NCBI RefSeq assembly: GCF_902859645.1
Contig: NZ_CADIJR010000006.1
Location: 87,480 to 151,479 of the forward strand
Direction of reading: 5' to 3'
DNA: 64,000 bases
Source of the DNA: Achromobacter insuavis
Lineage (GTDB): Bacteria > Pseudomonadota > Gammaproteobacteria > Burkholderiales > Burkholderiaceae_B
Of this stretch, positions 9,633 through 17,767 are shown in pieces; the first letter of the stretch is position 1; each line of letters starts with the position of its first letter. Under the pieces are notes generated by a model, which was not told where the DNA came from, ran no database searches, and was given only the letters and a program-made list of their open reading frames with translations. The translations under genes were made by a program, and so were the position numbers.

Positions 9633-10565
9633 TCAGCGGGCTGCCGCCTGCGTCAGCTTGCCGCCCGGCGCGGGCGAATCGCTGCCGAGCAGGTGGCCGT
9701 TGACCTCGATGCCGTACAGCGAATCGTCGGAGTCGTGGTACTTGGCGCGGGTCTTGGCGACCGATTCGGTGTAGCGCGGATCCTGCGGCCGTTCATACGC
9801 GTTCATGAAATACGCCACGTCCCAGGCCTCCTGGTCGCTCAGCATCCCCGCCTGGCCCAGCGGCATGTTGGCCTTGATGAAGCCGGCGGCGTTGCCGATC
9901 TGGTGCATGCCGGCGCCCCAGTTGAAGGAATCCGGCCCCCACAGCGCCGGGAACACCCAGTGCTCGCCGTTCTTCTGTCCCTTGCCCTCGGCGCCGTGGC
10001 AGACGGCGCAGTACTGGGCGTAGACCTCGCTGCCGCGCACGTAGTCGGCCTTCTGCGCCGGCGCAGGCAGCTTCAGGTAGCCCTGGCCCTTGAGGGCCAC
10101 GCCGGTGGGCGCCTTGCTGGCCAGCCAGAACATGTAGGTCTGCAGCGCGGTCAGCACCGGATCGTCGGCGGCCGGCGGCTTGCCGTTCATGCTGAAGCGG
10201 AAACAGCCCTGCAGGCGCTCGGCCAGCGTGTTGACGTGGCCGTTTTTGGCCCGGTAGGCCGGATACAGCACGTAGGCCGCCCACATCGGCGCGGAATCGG
10301 GCCGGCGGCCGGCGTCCAGGTGGCAGCTGGCGCAGTTCAGGTCGTTGCCGACGAACTTGCTGGCGTTCTGCGGCGTGTGCAGGAAGATCTGCTCGCCCTG
10401 GCGCACGATCTTGCCGAATTCGGTGTCGGGCAGCGACGCGGCGCTGGGCGGCGTGAATGCGGGGCGCGCGTCGGCGGCGGCGGCCGTCGCGGTCGACATC
10501 AGCGCGCCGGCGCCCACGGCGGCCAGCAGCAACAGGCGGGCGAAGCGGTGGCGGATCGGATTCAT
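9633..10565 (-). CDS. tsdA: TsdA-like diheme cytochrome c (thiosulfate dehydrogenase family)
   Basis: The 310-residue protein has a Sec signal (about residues 1-31) and two covalent heme sites, CASCH and CAVCH. Around the first heme it follows TsdA closely: NDLNCASCHLDAGRRP, then RLQGCFRFSMNGKP, where the extra Cys sits at the place of the unusual heme ligand of TsdA. TsdA joins two thiosulfate molecules to tetrathionate, or works in reverse, in the periplasm. The start ATG at 10565 overlaps the stop of the upstream cytochrome gene by four bases, which supports a TsdB-TsdA pair. The family assignment is good; the direction of catalysis cannot be read from sequence. Confidence 0.8.
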   Translation of the reverse strand: MNPIRHRFARLLLLAAVGAGALMSTATAAAADARPAFTPPSAASLPDTEFGKIVRQGEQIFLHTPQNASKFVGNDLNCASCHLDAGRRPDSAPMWAAYVLYPAYRAKNGHVNTLAERLQGCFRFSMNGKPPAADDPVLTALQTYMFWLASKAPTGVALKGQGYLKLPAPAQKADYVRGSEVYAQYCAVCHGAEGKGQKNGEHWVFPALWGPDSFNWGAGMHQIGNAAGFIKANMPLGQAGMLSDQEAWDVAYFMNAYERPQDPRYTESVAKTRAKYHDSDDSLYGIEVNGHLLGSDSPAPGGKLTQAAAR

Positions 10566-11284
10566 GGCTTGGCTCCCGCGGCGGTGTTGGCTTGCGCGGC
10601 AAGCAGGTCGGCGGCCTTGGGCAGGCCGGCGTAATAGGCGGACACGGCGTCGATCTCGGCGTCGGTCAGGCGGGTGGCGACGGCCGGCATCAGGCCCAGC
10701 GGGCCGGGCGGGCGCTGGCCCTGGCGCCAGGCACGCAACTGGCCGGCGATGTAGGCCGCGGGCTGGCCGGCCAGGCTGGGGAAGTTGGCGCCGACGCCGA
10801 TGCCGCCGGGGCCGTGGCACTGGTTGCAGGCGGGGACGTTCTTGTCCCAGGCGCCGCGCGTGGCGAGCCAGGCGCCGGTGTCGTCCGGCTTGGCCAGTTG
10901 CCGCGCGGTGGCGGCCAGCCGGTCGATGTTCAGCGGCGCGGGCAGGGCGGCGTAGTACTGGGCCACGGCCTGGCGCTGGGCCGGATCCAGCGCCTTGGCG
11001 GTGGCCGCCATCACCGGGCTGACGCGCGAGCCGTTGGCCATCGCCTCGAGCTGCTCGGCCAGGTAGGCGGCGCCCAGGCCGGCCAGGTGCGGGAAGCCGG
11101 CGGCGGGGTTGCCTTCCCCCTGGGCGCCGTGACAGGTCATACAGGCGGGCGCGCCATTGGCGCCCTGGGTGCTGATCTGGCGGCCGTCGGGGGCGGCGAG
11201 CGCCGCGCCGGGCAGGGCGGCGAGTCCGCTGGCGCCAAGGGCCAGCACGCCTGCCCAGCGGCGGAGTTGGGGCTGTAACGCCAT
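10562..11284 (-). CDS. tsdB: Diheme cytochrome c, c4-like (TsdB-type electron carrier)
   Basis: The 240-residue protein carries a signal peptide (LGASGLAALPGAALA) and two similar cytochrome domains, each with one CXXCH (CMTCH and CNQCH) and a later Met ligand region (SPVMAATAKALDP and GLMPAVATRLTDAEI). This is the c4 layout. Placed directly before the TsdA-like gene with a four-base overlap, it is best read as TsdB, the electron partner of thiosulfate dehydrogenase. Electrons would go on to a terminal oxidase. A strong TATAAT promoter lies upstream. Confidence 0.8.
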   Translation of the reverse strand: MALQPQLRRWAGVLALGASGLAALPGAALAAPDGRQISTQGANGAPACMTCHGAQGEGNPAAGFPHLAGLGAAYLAEQLEAMANGSRVSPVMAATAKALDPAQRQAVAQYYAALPAPLNIDRLAATARQLAKPDDTGAWLATRGAWDKNVPACNQCHGPGGIGVGANFPSLAGQPAAYIAGQLRAWRQGQRPPGPLGLMPAVATRLTDAEIDAVSAYYAGLPKAADLLAAQANTAAGAKP

Positions 11285-11644
11285 GGGTATCTCCGGGTTT
11301 ATTGGAATTTTGGTAATAAGTTAATTTCCCAAAATTATATGGAAATTTGTGACAGCGCAAAGCATTGATCGCGCCTTGCGCGCCATCGGCGGCGGCGGAC
11401 GGGGTTTGTCCGGACGCAACGGGCGGCAAGGAGCGTTGTTCGATGTCGCGTCCGCCGCCATCGTTTTCCGCCGCGCGGCGCGGTTGCCGGACGTCGATCG
11501 CCTGGCGCGCGGAGTGTGGCGCGGGGCCGTGCCGATGACCGCGGCCCTGGGGCGGGCGGCGCGCGCGAACGATGGAACGTTCGCTTGCAGCATCGCCAGA
11601 ATGATTCGGGTAGCATTTCGCCGACAGATAACAAGGAGCATCCG
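11285..11644. other. Divergent intergenic region between tsdB and the SDR gene
   Basis: These 360 bp hold the promoter of the cytochrome pair in an A+T-rich part (11,290-11,360). The rest is GC-rich and frames in it show no recognisable protein. The ribosome site AAGGAG of the SDR gene is at its right end. Confidence 0.6.
11334..11361 (-). promoter_or_regulatory. Candidate promoter and dyad upstream of tsdBA
   Basis: On the minus strand a perfect TATAAT (11,334-11,339) has a TTTGCG -35-like hexamer 16 bp upstream. The -35 region lies inside a partial dyad, TTTGTGACAGCGCAAA (11,346-11,361), with TTTG/CAAA arms, which could be an operator. It is placed about 50 bp before the tsdB start. Confidence 0.45.
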
Positions 11645-12415
11645 ATGCACACGAACGAGATCGAACCTCCCCGCGTTGCGCTGGTCACGGGCGCCGGCAC
11701 CGGCATAGGCCGGGCGGTGGCGCTGGAATTCCTGGCGCAGGGCTATCGCGTGGTGCTGGCCGGCCGCCGGCGCGAGCCGCTCGAAGCCACGCGCACGGCG
11801 GCGGGCGAAGACGGGGTGCGGGCGCTGGTGGTGCCGACCGACGTGTCGGATGAACAGGCGGTGCGCGAGCTGTTCGACACCACCCAGCGTGAGTACGGCC
11901 GTCTCGACGTGCTGTTCAACAACGCCGGCCGCGGCGCGCCCGCCATGCCGATCGAGGAATTGCCGGTGGCGCTCTGGCGCGAGGTGGTCGATACCAACCT
12001 GACCGGCATGTTCCTGTGCGCGCAGGCCGCGATCCGGGTCATGAAGGCGCAGACGCCGCAAGGCGGCCGCATCATCAACAACGGTTCGATCTCGGCGCAC
12101 GCGCCGCGCCCGTTCTCGATCGCCTACACCGCCACCAAGCACGCGGTCACCGGCCTGACCAAGTCGATCTCGCTGGACTGCCGGCCGTACCACATCGCCT
12201 GCGGCCAGATCGACATCGGCAACGCCGCCACCGATATGACCGAGCGCATGGCCGCCGGCATCCTGCAGGCCGACGGCAGCACCAAGGTCGAACCGCGCAT
12301 GGACGTGGCCCACGTGGCCCAGGCCGTCGCCGCCATGGCCCGGCTGCCGCTGGACGCCAACGTGCAGTTCATGACCATCATGGCGACCAACATGCCGTTC
12401 GTCGGACGCGGCTGA
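11645..12415 (+). CDS. Short-chain dehydrogenase/reductase (SDR)
   Basis: The 256-residue protein is a classical SDR: nucleotide-binding [13 protein letters not shown] near the N-terminus, NNAG in the middle, [20 protein letters not shown] with the catalytic Tyr-x3-Lys pair. The first arginine cluster after the second strand (AGRRREPLE) suggests NADP(H). An AAGGAG ribosome site precedes the ATG at 11645, which gives standard family length. It is a lone gene, ended by a strong terminator, with no clue to substrate. Confidence 0.88.
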   Translation: MHTNEIEPPRVALVTGAGTGIGRAVALEFLAQGYRVVLAGRRREPLEATRTAAGEDGVRALVVPTDVSDEQAVRELFDTTQREYGRLDVLFNNAGRGAPAMPIEELPVALWREVVDTNLTGMFLCAQAAIRVMKAQTPQGGRIINNGSISAHAPRPFSIAYTATKHAVTGLTKSISLDCRPYHIACGQIDIGNAATDMTERMAAGILQADGSTKVEPRMDVAHVAQAVAAMARLPLDANVQFMTIMATNMPFVGRG

Positions 12416-12431
12416 TCGGGGTTCTTCCGCT

Positions 12432-12469
12432 GGCAACAAAAAAGCGCCCACGGGCGCTTTTTTGTTGCC
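12432..12469. terminator. Strong bidirectional terminator
   Basis: GGCAACAAAAAAGCGCCC and its exact complement enclose a two-base loop. GC-rich core with A and T runs on both sides makes it work on either strand, between the convergent SDR and NlpC genes. Confidence 0.92.
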
Positions 12470-12517
12470 AGGGCGGCATGCCCGCCCGCAAGAACAGCCG
12501 ACCCGCCGCCGGGCCGC

Positions 12518-12575
12518 CCCGAAGCAGGGCAGCCCCCTCGGGGGGCAGCGAGCGCGTAGCGCGTGGCGTGGAGGC
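12518..12575. repeat. GC-rich intergenic repeat, copy 2
   Basis: GCCCCCTCGGGGGGC is a hairpin followed by GCGAGCGCGTAGCGCG, the same arrangement as the element at 6,299 but with changed bases. It lies just after the NlpC gene stop on the minus strand and could serve as its terminator. Such elements recur between genes in this bacterial group. Confidence 0.55.
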
Positions 12576-12589
12576 CCTTTTCTTTCTTT

Positions 12590-13183
12590 TTATCGTTGCG
12601 CCAGCATCTGGCCCTTGGCCGTGTCGATGTAGCTGCGCGCGCCGAGATAGCGCTTGGACCAATAGGGATTCTTCATCTCGTCCACCCGCACCTTGGCGCC
12701 GCGGCGCGGGGCGTGCACGAACTTGTCCTGGCCGATGTAGATGCCCACGTGCGAGGTGATGCCGCGGCCGCGGGTGGCGAAGAACACCAGGTCGCCGGGC
12801 TTGAGCAGTTTCTTGTTGGACACCGTGTCGCCCTGGGTGCGCTGCTGGCGCGCGGTGCGCGGCAGTTCCAGGCCCGCGATCTCGCGGAAGACGTAGAGCA
12901 CCAGGCCGCTGCAGTCGAAGCCTTCGGCGGCGTCGTCGCCGCCCCAGCTGTAGGGCGTGCCGATGGCGGACAGGCCGGCCTGCACCACGCGTTCGCGCAG
13001 GGTGGGCACGGTCGGTTCCTGTGCCAGGCTCAGGCCGGACAGGGTGGCGCGGGCTTGTTCGGAGGGGATGGACGCCTGGGCGGCGCCGGGTAACCAGGAG
13101 AACGTCAGGGCCAGCAGGGGGGCGGAGAGGAAAGCGGGAAGGCGGAACAGGGCGGATCGTGCTTTTCGCGTAGGCGGCGTCAT
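12590..13183 (-). CDS. NlpC/P60 cell-wall peptidase
   Basis: The 197-residue protein has a Sec signal (roughly residues 14-37, cut after AQA) and one NlpC/P60 domain. Catalytic Cys91 (FDCSGLV), His145 (TSHVGIYI) and His157 (FVHAPR) are all present. It should cut stem peptides of peptidoglycan in the periplasm, most likely the gamma-D-Glu to meso-diaminopimelate bond, as in the Spr/MepS and YafL group. The length is typical. Upstream, between this gene and the TonB receptor, is a TGTAATG/CATTACA dyad that may bind a regulator. Confidence 0.88.
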   Translation of the reverse strand: MTPPTRKARSALFRLPAFLSAPLLALTFSWLPGAAQASIPSEQARATLSGLSLAQEPTVPTLRERVVQAGLSAIGTPYSWGGDDAAEGFDCSGLVLYVFREIAGLELPRTARQQRTQGDTVSNKKLLKPGDLVFFATRGRGITSHVGIYIGQDKFVHAPRRGAKVRVDEMKNPYWSKRYLGARSYIDTAKGQMLAQR

Positions 13184-13288
13184 TACGTCACTTCAAGAAT
13201 CGGAGTGGGCGGCATGGCTTTGTCGGGTCGGACAAGCCGGCGGAAAGGGGTGCAGGGGAGGCTTGAGCTTCACAAACTGCCATCGCAT

Positions 13289-13313
13289 TGTAATGGAATA
13301 AAGTTTCATTACA
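13289..13313. promoter_or_regulatory. A+T-rich dyad upstream of the NlpC/P60 gene
   Basis: TGTAATG (13,289-13,295) and CATTACA (13,307-13,313) are exact inverted arms around an 11-bp A+T-rich centre. A second outer pair, GCATTG and CAATGC, flanks it. It lies about 105 bp before the NlpC start and is a candidate operator; the regulator is unknown. Confidence 0.4.
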
Positions 13314-13342
13314 TTTGTAGTGCAATGCAGCATCCTGGCGGC

Positions 13343-13383
13343 GCGCCCGTTACCTCGGCCAGTGGGGAAAAGGTAACGGGCGC
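13343..13383 (-). terminator. Stem-loop after the TonB receptor gene
   Basis: GCGCCCGTTACC (13,343-13,354) pairs exactly with GGTAACGGGCGC (13,372-13,383). It lies 12 bp beyond the receptor stop on the minus strand. No T run follows, so it may be a factor-assisted terminator or an RNA 3' end protector. Confidence 0.55.
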
Positions 13384-13395
13384 CGCGCCTGGCGA

Positions 13396-15483
13396 CTAGA
13401 AACTGCCGCGCAGGCCGACCATCACGGCGCGGCCGCCCTCGGGGGCGACGTCGCGCAGCACCGACGTGGCGTAGCGGATGTCCTGGTTGGTCAGGTTGAT
13501 GCCGCGCACGTAGGCCTGCCATTGCACCGCCGCAACCTTGAAGCGGTAGCCGGCGTTGGCGTCCAGGCTGTAGTAGCCCGCCGTGGCGGTGTCGTTGTCC
13601 GGGCGGCTGTGCTGGGCGAAGGCCTTGGAGACGCTGACGCCGGCGCTGTAGGGCCCGTAGCCGTAGTCCAGCGCCACGCGCAGGCGCAGCGGCGGGATGC
13701 GCGGCAGCGAACGGCCGGTGTCGCTGTTGCGGGCCACGGTGTAGTCGCCCGACAGGCCCAGGTCCAGCTTGTGGCCGCCCTGTTGCAGCACGCGCGTGCT
13801 GCTTTCCGCTTCCACGCCGTACAGGCGCGCGGACACGCCCTGGTAGCGGGCCTCGGGCAGGGCGCCATCGTCGCCGGCCGCGACCAGGTCGCCGTCGTCG
13901 TTGCGGAAGCGGCCGGTGTTCATTTCGGCCAGGTAGTTGGAGAAGCGGCTGTAGAACACGCCGACGCTGGCGCTGTCGGCGTCCTTCTTGTAGCGCAACG
14001 ACAGGTCGCCGGACCAGGCGCGTTCCTTGGCCAGGTTCTGGTCGCCCACCAGGTATTGGCCGGTGGCGGCGTGCGGGCCGTTGGCGTACAGCTCGTAGAA
14101 GGTGGGCGCGCGCTCGGTGTAGGCGGTGTTGGCGGCCACCGACCAGGCGCTGTCCAGCTTGTAGATGCCGCCCAGCGAGAAGCTGCCGGCGGTGAAGGTG
14201 CGGCGGTTGGAGCCGTCGAAGCGTTCGTTGCCGCCGCCGCCCGGCGTCAGGCGGGTGTGGTCGGCGCGGGCGCCGGCGCTCAGCGTCAGGCGGTCGTTGA
14301 TCTTCCATTCCTCCAGCGCGAACAGGGCGACCGAGTCGGTGTCGGTGGTGGGCACCAGGGCTTCGTCGCCCAGCGCCGAGAAGCGCGTCTGGCCCAGTTG
14401 CAGGCCGACCACGCCGTGCAGCGGCCCGATGTCGGCGTGGCGCGCCTCGATGCGGGCCTCGTAGCCGCGGTTCTTGAAGATGGTGCCGGTTTCGCCGTCC
14501 TCGATTTCCTTGTGCTGGTAATCGGTGTAGGCGAAGTTCACCTTGACGCTGGTGAACAGGCCCTCCAGGTCGCGCAGTTCGCTGGCGAAGCCGAAGCGTT
14601 CCTGGCGCATCTTGATGCGCACGTCCGGCTCGGCCACCGAACCGTAATCCGAGTCATAGCCGCTGTAGGACAGGCCGGCATAGCCGCGGTCGCCGGTCCA
14701 GGACATGCCGAGCGCGCCGCCGCTGGCCTGGCCGTCGCTGTTGGGCAGGGTGCCGCGCGGCTGGGCCTGGTCGGGGCCGTCGATGGCGCGCTGCTGCGCG
14801 GTGCGGGCGTAGCCGGGAATGCGCAGGTCGCCGGTCTTGCGGCTGAAGGCGTCGGCGTGGATGGCGAAGTTGCCGTCGCCGCCTTCGAGCTGGATCGCGC
14901 CATTGCGGTCGTTGTTGGCGCCGCCGTAGCTGCCGGCGACGTCGCCGTGGATGCCGTCGATGGGTTCGGTCGGAATGCGGTTGTCGATGGTGTTGACCAC
15001 GCCGCCGATGGCGCTGCCGCCATACAGCAGGGCGGCCGGGCCGCGCAGGATCTCGACCCGGTTGGTGGACAGCGGGTCCTGCGGCACGGCGTGGTCGAAC
15101 GACAGCGACGAGGCGTCGAGCGAGCCGACGCCGTTGTTCAGCAGGCGGATGCGGTCGCCGTCCATGCCGCGGATGATGGGCCGGCCCACCATCGGGCCGT
15201 AGGTGGTGGTGGAGACGCCGGGCAGGCCGTTGAGCGTTTCGCCCAGGTTCGAGCCGCGGCGCAGGTCGAGGTCGGCGCCTTGCACCACCGTGGACGGCGA
15301 GGCGAGCGCTTCGCTGCCCAGCGGATTGGCGGTGATGATGACGGGCGACAGCGTGGTGGCGTCGGCGGCGGCCTGGGCGCGGGCGGCCTGCGGCAGCGCC
15401 AGCAGGCAGGCGAGGGCCAGCGGGCTCAGGGTGAAGGCGCGCAGGGACGAACGCGTCCCCGCGAAGGAAGAAGCAAAAGACAT
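13396..15483 (-). CDS. TonB-dependent outer-membrane receptor, ZnuD-like
   Basis: The 695-residue protein has a signal peptide (residues 1-36, cut after ARA), a plug domain and a 22-strand barrel ending in Phe (VMVGLRGSF). The plug segments GRPIIRGMDGDRIRLLNNG, SLSFDHAVPQDPLSTNRVEI and GPAALLYGGSAIGGVVN follow the ZnuD zinc receptor pattern, as do KNRGYEARIEARHADIGPLH in the barrel. I therefore infer a role in zinc or zinc-complex uptake, although the His-rich loops of neisserial ZnuD are not evident. The ATG at 15483 precedes the best signal peptide. A small His/Cys protein gene lies directly upstream, 59 bp away, likely in one operon. Confidence 0.8.
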   Translation of the reverse strand: MSFASSFAGTRSSLRAFTLSPLALACLLALPQAARAQAAADATTLSPVIITANPLGSEALASPSTVVQGADLDLRRGSNLGETLNGLPGVSTTTYGPMVGRPIIRGMDGDRIRLLNNGVGSLDASSLSFDHAVPQDPLSTNRVEILRGPAALLYGGSAIGGVVNTIDNRIPTEPIDGIHGDVAGSYGGANNDRNGAIQLEGGDGNFAIHADAFSRKTGDLRIPGYARTAQQRAIDGPDQAQPRGTLPNSDGQASGGALGMSWTGDRGYAGLSYSGYDSDYGSVAEPDVRIKMRQERFGFASELRDLEGLFTSVKVNFAYTDYQHKEIEDGETGTIFKNRGYEARIEARHADIGPLHGVVGLQLGQTRFSALGDEALVPTTDTDSVALFALEEWKINDRLTLSAGARADHTRLTPGGGGNERFDGSNRRTFTAGSFSLGGIYKLDSAWSVAANTAYTERAPTFYELYANGPHAATGQYLVGDQNLAKERAWSGDLSLRYKKDADSASVGVFYSRFSNYLAEMNTGRFRNDDGDLVAAGDDGALPEARYQGVSARLYGVEAESSTRVLQQGGHKLDLGLSGDYTVARNSDTGRSLPRIPPLRLRVALDYGYGPYSAGVSVSKAFAQHSRPDNDTATAGYYSLDANAGYRFKVAAVQWQAYVRGINLTNQDIRYATSVLRDVAPEGGRAVMVGLRGSF

Positions 15484-15542
15484 GGTGGCAGTCCTGGATG
15501 CCGGCCGAGGGTCGGCGGCGGTTGATATCGGGCGCGAGGGGA

Positions 15543-15896
15543 TCAGGCCGCGGCGGGCGGGGCGCGCGATTGGAACCAGGGACTGGTGACGAGGGTGGCG
15601 CCGCGCGGGGAGGGCGGCGGCGGCGTCAGCCGGGGCGGGCTGCCGGCGATGACGGGAAACGAGGCCGGCAGCGTCGCGTCCAGCAGATCCCAGATGTGGC
15701 AGAGATCGCAATGGCCGAGCTTGTCGGGGGTGTGCGCGGCATCCTGGCTGGACGCCGGTTCGCCATACAGGTGCGACAGCGCGTGCCGCGCGCCGCCCAG
15801 CGGCGCCAGCAGCAGGCAGGCGCACAGCCACGCCAGCGTCGCCCATCGGGCAAGGCGCTGAGTCGAGGGCGGGCGAAGGCCGGTGGCCGGCGGCAT
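15543..15896 (-). CDS. Small exported or membrane protein with His and CXXCH motif (DUF2946-like)
   Basis: The 117-residue product has one N-terminal hydrophobic segment (LARWATLAWLCACLLLAPLG) and a likely periplasmic part with HALSHLYGE and HTPDKLGHCDLCHIW. The His and Cys spacing resembles DUF2946-type proteins, which lie beside metal-related TonB receptors. The CDLCH string also fits a heme c site, but a single short protein of this kind is more likely to bind a transition metal. The start is uncertain because no strong ribosome site precedes 15896. Position before the ZnuD-like receptor suggests shared metal control. Confidence 0.6.
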   Translation of the reverse strand: MPPATGLRPPSTQRLARWATLAWLCACLLLAPLGGARHALSHLYGEPASSQDAAHTPDKLGHCDLCHIWDLLDATLPASFPVIAGSPPRLTPPPPSPRGATLVTSPWFQSRAPPAAA

Positions 15897-15910
15897 GGTC
15901 TGGGCGTGAA

Positions 15911-15937
15911 AAAAGGAAAAACGGAATGATATATTGT
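15911..15937. promoter_or_regulatory. A+T-rich imperfect dyad upstream of the small metal protein and receptor
   Basis: The stretch around GGAATGATATATTGTTTCC is the only A+T-rich part of the divergent region and has imperfect two-fold symmetry. It overlaps the expected promoter of the minus-strand pair. A zinc-type (Zur) operator is possible by context only. Confidence 0.3.
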
Positions 15938-16107
15938 TTCCATCTCAATGACGACCATGAGACGGAAGATTGTGCGCCGCCATGCGGGCCAATATGACAC
16001 TTCATCTGACGACCGGGTCGGGCATAATCGGTGCCATCGGCCCTTTCCGGCTTGATCGCCGACCGCGGCCGCTGAAAACAAGACCATAAGAAAGCGGAGT
16101 CCAGCGC

Positions 16108-17607
16108 ATGATGAACGCAGTGCACCCTTTGTCCTCGATGAACCGGCCCGAGGCCATTCCTTTCGAGCCCTACCAAGACGCGGTGGCGGCGGTCGACCGG
16201 CTGGCGGAAATCTACGCCCGCAACACGGCATTCCTGCGGGCGGCGTTCCGCGAAGTCCTGAAAGGGTCGTCCAACGGCCGCGAACGGGCCCGGGCCTATT
16301 ACCCGGCCATCCGCATCCTGGTGGAAACCTACGATCCCATCGATACCCGCCTGTCGTACGGCCACGTGGCCGAACCCGGCATCTACCAGACCACCATCAC
16401 CCAGCCGGCGCTGTTTCGCGACTACCTGATCGAGCAGGTCGGCCAGCTGCTGCAGAACCACCGCGTGGCGGTGGAGGTCGGCGAATCCGATTCCCCCATC
16501 CCGCTGCATTTCGCCTTCCCCGAGGGCGCCTATGTCGAAGGCGAGCACCTGGAGGCGCTCAAGCGCCCGCTGCGCGACCTGTTCGACGTGCCTGATCTGG
16601 CGGTGACCGATGACGCCATCGTCAATGGTTCGTGGCGCGGCAAGGAGGGCGAGCCCAAACCGCTGGCGCCTTTCACCGCGCAGCGGGTGGACTACTCGCT
16701 GCACCGGCTGCAGCACTACACCGCGACGGCGCCGGCGCATTTCCAGAATTTCGTGCTGTTCACCAACTACCAGTTCTACGTCGACGAGTTCTGCGCCCGC
16801 GCCCGCGCGCTGATGGCCAGCGGCAACGAGGACTACGAGATGCTGGTGGAGCCGGGCAACCGCATCACGCGGCGCGGCGAATCCGGCCCGGCCGACGACG
16901 GCCAGGCGCAGCGCCTGCCGCAGATGCCGGCCTACCACCTGGTGCGGGGCGACCATTCGGGCATCACGCTGGTGAACATCGGCGTGGGGCCGTCCAACGC
17001 CAAGACCATCACCGATCACATCGCGGTGCTGCGTCCGCACGCCTGGCTGATGCTGGGCCACTGCGCCGGCCTGCGCGATTCGCAGCGGCTGGGCGACTAC
17101 GTGCTGGCCCACGGCTACGTGCGCGAGGACCACGTGCTCGACGATGACCTGCCCACCTGGGTGCCGGTGCCGGCCCTGGCCGAGGTACAGGTGGCGCTGG
17201 AGCAGGCGGTCGAAGAGGTCGCGGGGCTGTCCGGCTGGGATCTCAAGCGCATCATGCGCACCGGCACCGTGGCTACCATCGACAACCGCAACTGGGAATT
17301 GCGCGACCACGTCGAGCTGGTCGAGCGCTTCGCGCAGTCGCGCGCCATCGCCCTGGACATGGAGTCGGCCACCATCGCCGCCAACGGCTTCCGCTTCCGC
17401 GTCCCCTACGGCACGCTGCTGTGCGTGTCCGACAAGCCGCTGCACGGCGAACTCAAGCTGCCGGGCATGGCCAGCGCGTTCTACCGCCGCCAGGTCAACC
17501 AGCACCTGGAGATCGGCATCCGGGCGCTCGAGCGCCTGCGCGACATGCCGCCCGAGCGGTTGCATTCGCGCAAGCTGCGCACCTTCATGGAAACGGCGTT
17601 TCAATAG
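16108..17607 (+). CDS. amn: AMP nucleosidase
   Basis: The 499-residue protein matches Amn across its length. The N-terminal regulatory domain (PFEPYQDAVAAVDRLAEIY, YYPAIRILVETYDPIDTRLSYGHV) is followed by a nucleoside-phosphorylase-type catalytic domain (TLVNIGVGPSNAKTITDHI, LMLGHCAGLRDSQRLGDYV, ALDMESATIAANGFRFRVPY). It splits AMP into adenine and ribose 5-phosphate and so helps balance adenylate pools. A GGAG ribosome site precedes the ATG at 16108. It is transcribed alone, away from the zinc-type pair, and is followed by a stem-loop. Confidence 0.95.
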   Translation: MMNAVHPLSSMNRPEAIPFEPYQDAVAAVDRLAEIYARNTAFLRAAFREVLKGSSNGRERARAYYPAIRILVETYDPIDTRLSYGHVAEPGIYQTTITQPALFRDYLIEQVGQLLQNHRVAVEVGESDSPIPLHFAFPEGAYVEGEHLEALKRPLRDLFDVPDLAVTDDAIVNGSWRGKEGEPKPLAPFTAQRVDYSLHRLQHYTATAPAHFQNFVLFTNYQFYVDEFCARARALMASGNEDYEMLVEPGNRITRRGESGPADDGQAQRLPQMPAYHLVRGDHSGITLVNIGVGPSNAKTITDHIAVLRPHAWLMLGHCAGLRDSQRLGDYVLAHGYVREDHVLDDDLPTWVPVPALAEVQVALEQAVEEVAGLSGWDLKRIMRTGTVATIDNRNWELRDHVELVERFAQSRAIALDMESATIAANGFRFRVPYGTLLCVSDKPLHGELKLPGMASAFYRRQVNQHLEIGIRALERLRDMPPERLHSRKLRTFMETAFQ

Positions 17608-17648
17608 CCCCGTCGCCAATATTCCCCGCGCGGGGACGGATCCACGCC

Positions 17649-17678
17649 TGCCCCCGGCCGTTTCGACGACCGGGGGCA
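17649..17678 (+). terminator. Stem-loop after amn
   Basis: TGCCCCCGG and CCGGGGGCA are exact inverted arms with a 12-base loop, 41 bp past the amn stop. Only a short T-containing tail follows, so termination is likely but not certain. Confidence 0.6.
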
Positions 17679-17767
17679 GTTGCGCTATGCTCGCGCGTTG
17701 CGTGGAAATCCCACGGCGCCCGGGGGCACAATCCGCGGGGGCTTTTTTGCTCTGAAGGAACACGACT

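Noticed and set aside
11349-11708. Frame upstream of the SDR gene
   Set aside because: It overlaps the SDR start in another frame and has no ribosome site; the region is better read as intergenic.
13522-15525. 667-codon plus-strand frame opposite the TonB receptor
   Set aside because: It is an antisense shadow of the receptor gene; there is no domain and no ribosome site.
15543-15896. Reading the CXXCH in the small protein as a cytochrome c
   Set aside because: There is no further heme-binding or Met ligand pattern; a metal-binding role beside a zinc-type receptor is more likely.
17690-17767. Possible riboswitch before the LysP-like gene
   Set aside because: The G-rich leader is short and shows no lysine-riboswitch features; only a ribosome site can be supported.
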